Below are positions 6,381 through 8,308 of a DNA stretch of 8,308 bases, in pieces. The notes below the pieces were generated by a model. That model saw only the letters and a program-made list of their open reading frames with translations. It did no database searches and had not been told where the DNA came from. Source of the DNA: Chloroflexota bacterium (lineage in GTDB: Bacteria; Chloroflexota; Anaerolineae; Anaerolineales; DRMV01); NCBI GenBank assembly GCA_013153335.1, contig JAADEP010000215.1, positions 1 through 8,308 on the forward strand, in the 5' to 3' direction. Position numbers and translations under genes: made by a program. Numbering within the stretch: position 1 is the first letter of the stretch; each line of letters opens with the position of its first letter.

Positions 6381-7375
6381 GCGTGAGCGTGCCCCTGCCC
6401 GCGTACGACGTCGCGCCCACGGATATCGATGGGGTGCGGGTCGGCATAGCCCACGACGCGCAGGCCCTGACGGGCTGCACGGCCGTGCTCGTGCCCGAGG
6501 GCGCGACGGCCGCAGTGGATGTGCGCGGGGGCGCGCCCGGTACCCGGGAAACCGACGCGTTAGGCCCCGCGCGGCTGGTGCAGCAAGCCCACGCGGTGGT
6601 CCTGACCGGGGGCTCGGCCTTTGGCCTGCGCGCGGCCGATGGGGTGATGCAAGCGTTGGCCGAGCAGAACGTCGGCTTTGACACCGGGGTCGCGCGCGTG
6701 CCCATTGTGCCAGCTGCGGTCATCTTCGACCTCGCGCTCGGCCAGCCCCAAGCGCCCACCGTAGCCATGGGGCAGCAATGCGTCACGAACGCGCGGCGCG
6801 AACGCCCGCCCGAAGGCAACGCGGGCGCGGGCATGGGCGCGAGCGTGGGCAAAATCTTGGGCATGGCGGGCGCGATGAAGGCCGGGCAGGGCATCGCGGG
6901 CGTGGAGCTCGGCCAGGGGATACGGGTCAGCGCGTTGGTGGTGGTCAACGCCCTGGGTGACGTGGTTCACCCCACCACAGGCCACATCCTCGCGGGTGCG
7001 CGCACGCAACAAGGCGGCTTCGCGGACACGTTGCACGTGCTCGCGCAACGCGCGGAGCAGGGCCCGGCCGCGTTCGCCGCGCGCACCAATACGGTCATCG
7101 GCGTGGTAGTCACCAACGCGCGGCTCACCCACGACGCGGCCCTGCGCGTCGCACACATGGCCCACGATGGCCTCGCGCGAGCCCTTCGCCCCGCGCACAC
7201 GCCCTGGGACGGAGATACGCTGTTCGTCCTCGCGACGGGCGAGCGCGCGGCCGACCCGATGAGCATCGGCGCGTGGGCTGCGGAGGTGGTCGCGTGGGCG
7301 GTCGTGCGCGCGGCCCTTTTCGCCGAACCCGCCGGGGGATTGCCCAGCGCGCACAGCCTGGCCGCGTCATCCTAA
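6377..7375 (+). CDS. P1-family (DmpA/NylC-like) self-processing peptidase
   Basis: This is a 332-residue member of the P1 (DmpA/BapA, MEROPS S58-type) N-terminal-nucleophile hydrolases, which includes aminopeptidases and the nylon-oligomer hydrolase NylC. Family stretches are VRGGAPGTRETD (49-60), LTGGSAFGLRAADGV (76-90), GNAGAGMGASVGKILG (147-162), the strand SALVVVNALGDV (185-196), TNTVIGVVVTNARLT (237-251) and GDTLFVLATG (279-288). By analogy with NylC, which cleaves itself between Asn and Thr, Asn238-Thr239 is the likely autoprocessing site and Thr239 the nucleophile. DmpA uses Gly-Ser there, so this protein is closer to the NylC type. The substrate cannot be told from sequence. No signal peptide is visible, so it is probably cytoplasmic. 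It overlaps ftsY by four bases, with GGGGGAGG inside the ftsY end as ribosome binding site. The gene is exceptionally rich in GCG and CGC codons. Confidence 0.9.
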   Translation: MSVSVPLPAYDVAPTDIDGVRVGIAHDAQALTGCTAVLVPEGATAAVDVRGGAPGTRETDALGPARLVQQAHAVVLTGGSAFGLRAADGVMQALAEQNVGFDTGVARVPIVPAAVIFDLALGQPQAPTVAMGQQCVTNARRERPPEGNAGAGMGASVGKILGMAGAMKAGQGIAGVELGQGIRVSALVVVNALGDVVHPTTGHILAGARTQQGGFADTLHVLAQRAEQGPAAFAARTNTVIGVVVTNARLTHDAALRVAHMAHDGLARALRPAHTPWDGDTLFVLATGERAADPMSIGAWAAEVVAWAVVRAALFAEPAGGLPSAHSLAASS

Positions 7376-7502
7376 CGCATGACGGGGTCTGCTGCGGTCG
7401 AGGTCTCGCGAAAACCACGGAAGCGGCTTGTGCGGGATCGGTCCTGGGTCCGGATGTGGGGGAAGGATGGGGTAGGCCAACAACCTGTCGAGTAGCGCTC
7501 CC
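7376..7502. other. Intergenic stretch with no supported feature
   Basis: This is 127 bases between the peptidase and the downstream gene. I see no convincing promoter, no stem followed by a T-tract, and no match to the repeat cores. An in-frame TAG at 7473-7475 bars upstream extension of the next gene beyond that point. Confidence 0.5.
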
Positions 7503-8255
7503 ATGCCGCGCCGAACGCAACCGCATCCGTTTGAGGAATACTGTTTCGCCCACTTCGCGCGGGCGATTCAATCCTGGGACCCGCGAGCAGGGATTTACGC
7601 GATCGGTCTCGAGATCCAAAACGTGGAGGACGACCTAAGGCGTCCGATGGTCCGCCTCCTTCGCAATACGTGGGCCCATGCGCGACTCCACGCGCCGGGT
7701 GATGCGGATGTAGACCTGCCAGCCGCGTGCCTTCGCCTTGCCCATGTGGGGAGCTGCTTCCAGCAAAACAAAGCGAGCAGCGAGATGGAAGCCCTGTGGT
7801 GTCGAGCGTTTTGGGATTTCACCACGTACGCGACCGTGGGATGTGAGTATCCCAGCTTCAAGGGGGACTACATTGACCCAATAGGACTGGCTTTGCGTGA
7901 CGCCTGGGTACGCTCCCTGGGCTTACACGAGCGGGCAGAATCGGAAGCCGACCATCCGGACGCAACCCTCGAGGACGATTTGGAGCTTATCGTCAAGTTC
8001 AACAAATTGTGTCTGCGCGTGGCGCGGCGTTTGCAGCCGGTCATCCGGGCTCACTTCAAGAGGCCAATACCCATCATCTTTTTCAACCGCGAAGGATGCG
8101 ACGACGAAACCGTTGCTTTGACCTGGTTCGCGAACGAAAAAGCCAGCATTGAGGGATACCTTGCGTTTATCTGTCAGATAAGCGGACGGGAACGATGCGA
8201 CGACTTTAAGCCCGCAACGTTCTGGTACATATTTTTGGCGGACGATGACGATTGA
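7503..8255 (+). CDS. Hypothetical protein, unassigned (250 aa, Cys- and aromatic-rich)
   Basis: I do not recognise this gene with confidence. The product is a soluble protein with no signal peptide or membrane helix. Visible features are an N-terminal FEEYCFAHFARAIQSW helix, the strand IYAIGLEIQN (31-40), an EDDLRRP turn (42-48), ASSEMEALWCRAFWDF (91-106), an acidic linker (143-161), a helical stretch KFNKLCLRVARRLQPVIRAHF (165-185, given here in outline) leading into IPIIFFNREGCDDE, and a C-terminus of four Asp residues. It has nine cysteines, against two in the neighbouring peptidase, not arranged as a metal-binding CxxC pair. The YAI...EDD.RRP...EA.W..AFW pattern recalls, from memory only, uncharacterised proteins near the DUF4303 or SMI1-like immunity group; treat that as a guess. 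The ATG at 7503 has no strong ribosome binding site. Codon use looks less GC-extreme than in the upstream peptidase, which may mean separate origin. Confidence 0.7.
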   Translation: MPRRTQPHPFEEYCFAHFARAIQSWDPRAGIYAIGLEIQNVEDDLRRPMVRLLRNTWAHARLHAPGDADVDLPAACLRLAHVGSCFQQNKASSEMEALWCRAFWDFTTYATVGCEYPSFKGDYIDPIGLALRDAWVRSLGLHERAESEADHPDATLEDDLELIVKFNKLCLRVARRLQPVIRAHFKRPIPIIFFNREGCDDETVALTWFANEKASIEGYLAFICQISGRERCDDFKPATFWYIFLADDDD

Positions 8256-8308
8256 CCTCGCCGCTGGCGGCGCGCGCCAAACGGAGGACGAGCCAGGGCC
8301 CAACAGCC

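Noticed and set aside
6560..7354. Minus-strand open frame of 264 codons opposite the P1 peptidase
   Set aside because: It is an antisense shadow produced by extreme GC bias; its composition is His/Arg/Ala-rich and low complexity.
8259..8272. Stem CGCCG/CGGCG four bases after the last gene as a terminator
   Set aside because: It is a short five-pair stem with no T-tract, in DNA where such GC palindromes arise by chance.

Overview
The window is GC-rich bacterial chromosome. It has four parts: a minus-strand cell-shape operon, a small minus-strand gene bracketed by two copies of a non-coding repeat element, a plus-strand ftsY/peptidase pair, and an unrecognised plus-strand gene near the right edge. 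A complete MreBCD/PBP2 set indicates a peptidoglycan-walled, probably rod-shaped bacterium. The FtsY style (no acidic A domain, AKLD/SSAKGG G4 region), the MreB style and the hairpin-rich intergenic repeats would suit Chloroflexota or another deep-branching GC-rich phylum. That placement is a low-confidence impression from memory.

Region 1 (1-4110, minus strand): an extended -10 promoter (4102-4110) drives mreB, mreC, mreD and mrdA/PBP2, in that order. PBP2 runs off the left edge, so only its N-terminal 482 codons are present. The four proteins form the elongasome: cytoplasmic MreB filaments, the membrane-anchored coiled-coil protein MreC, the integral membrane protein MreD, and the septum-independent transpeptidase PBP2. 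The promoter lies too close to the most upstream possible mreB start (GTG at 4089), which favours a TTG start at 4041 with a good GGAGG ribosome binding site.

Region 2 (4111-5462): this is the most unusual part. Two related non-coding elements, A (4157-4554) and B (5067-5379), lie in the same orientation on either side of a small ABM-type (dimeric alpha/beta barrel) gene that carries its own TTGACA-N17-TAGGAT promoter. Each element has imperfect 14-bp terminal inverted repeats (13/14 in B, 11/14 in A) and no visible ORF. Inside are three copies of a core made of two GC-rich hairpins whose CTA/TAG flanks face each other across an AT box, an architecture like REPIN/BIME repeats. The outer ends of A and B stop about 40-50 bp short of the mreB and ftsY promoters, and the inner end of B stops about 50 bp short of the ABM promoter.

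Region 3 (5420-7375, plus strand): an extended -10 promoter precedes ftsY, the signal recognition particle receptor. It overlaps by ATGA with a P1-family (DmpA/NylC-like) self-processing peptidase, so the two are probably translationally coupled.

Region 4 (7503-8255, plus strand): a 250-residue cysteine- and aromatic-rich protein that I cannot assign. The 127 bases before it and the 53 bases after it hold nothing I can support.
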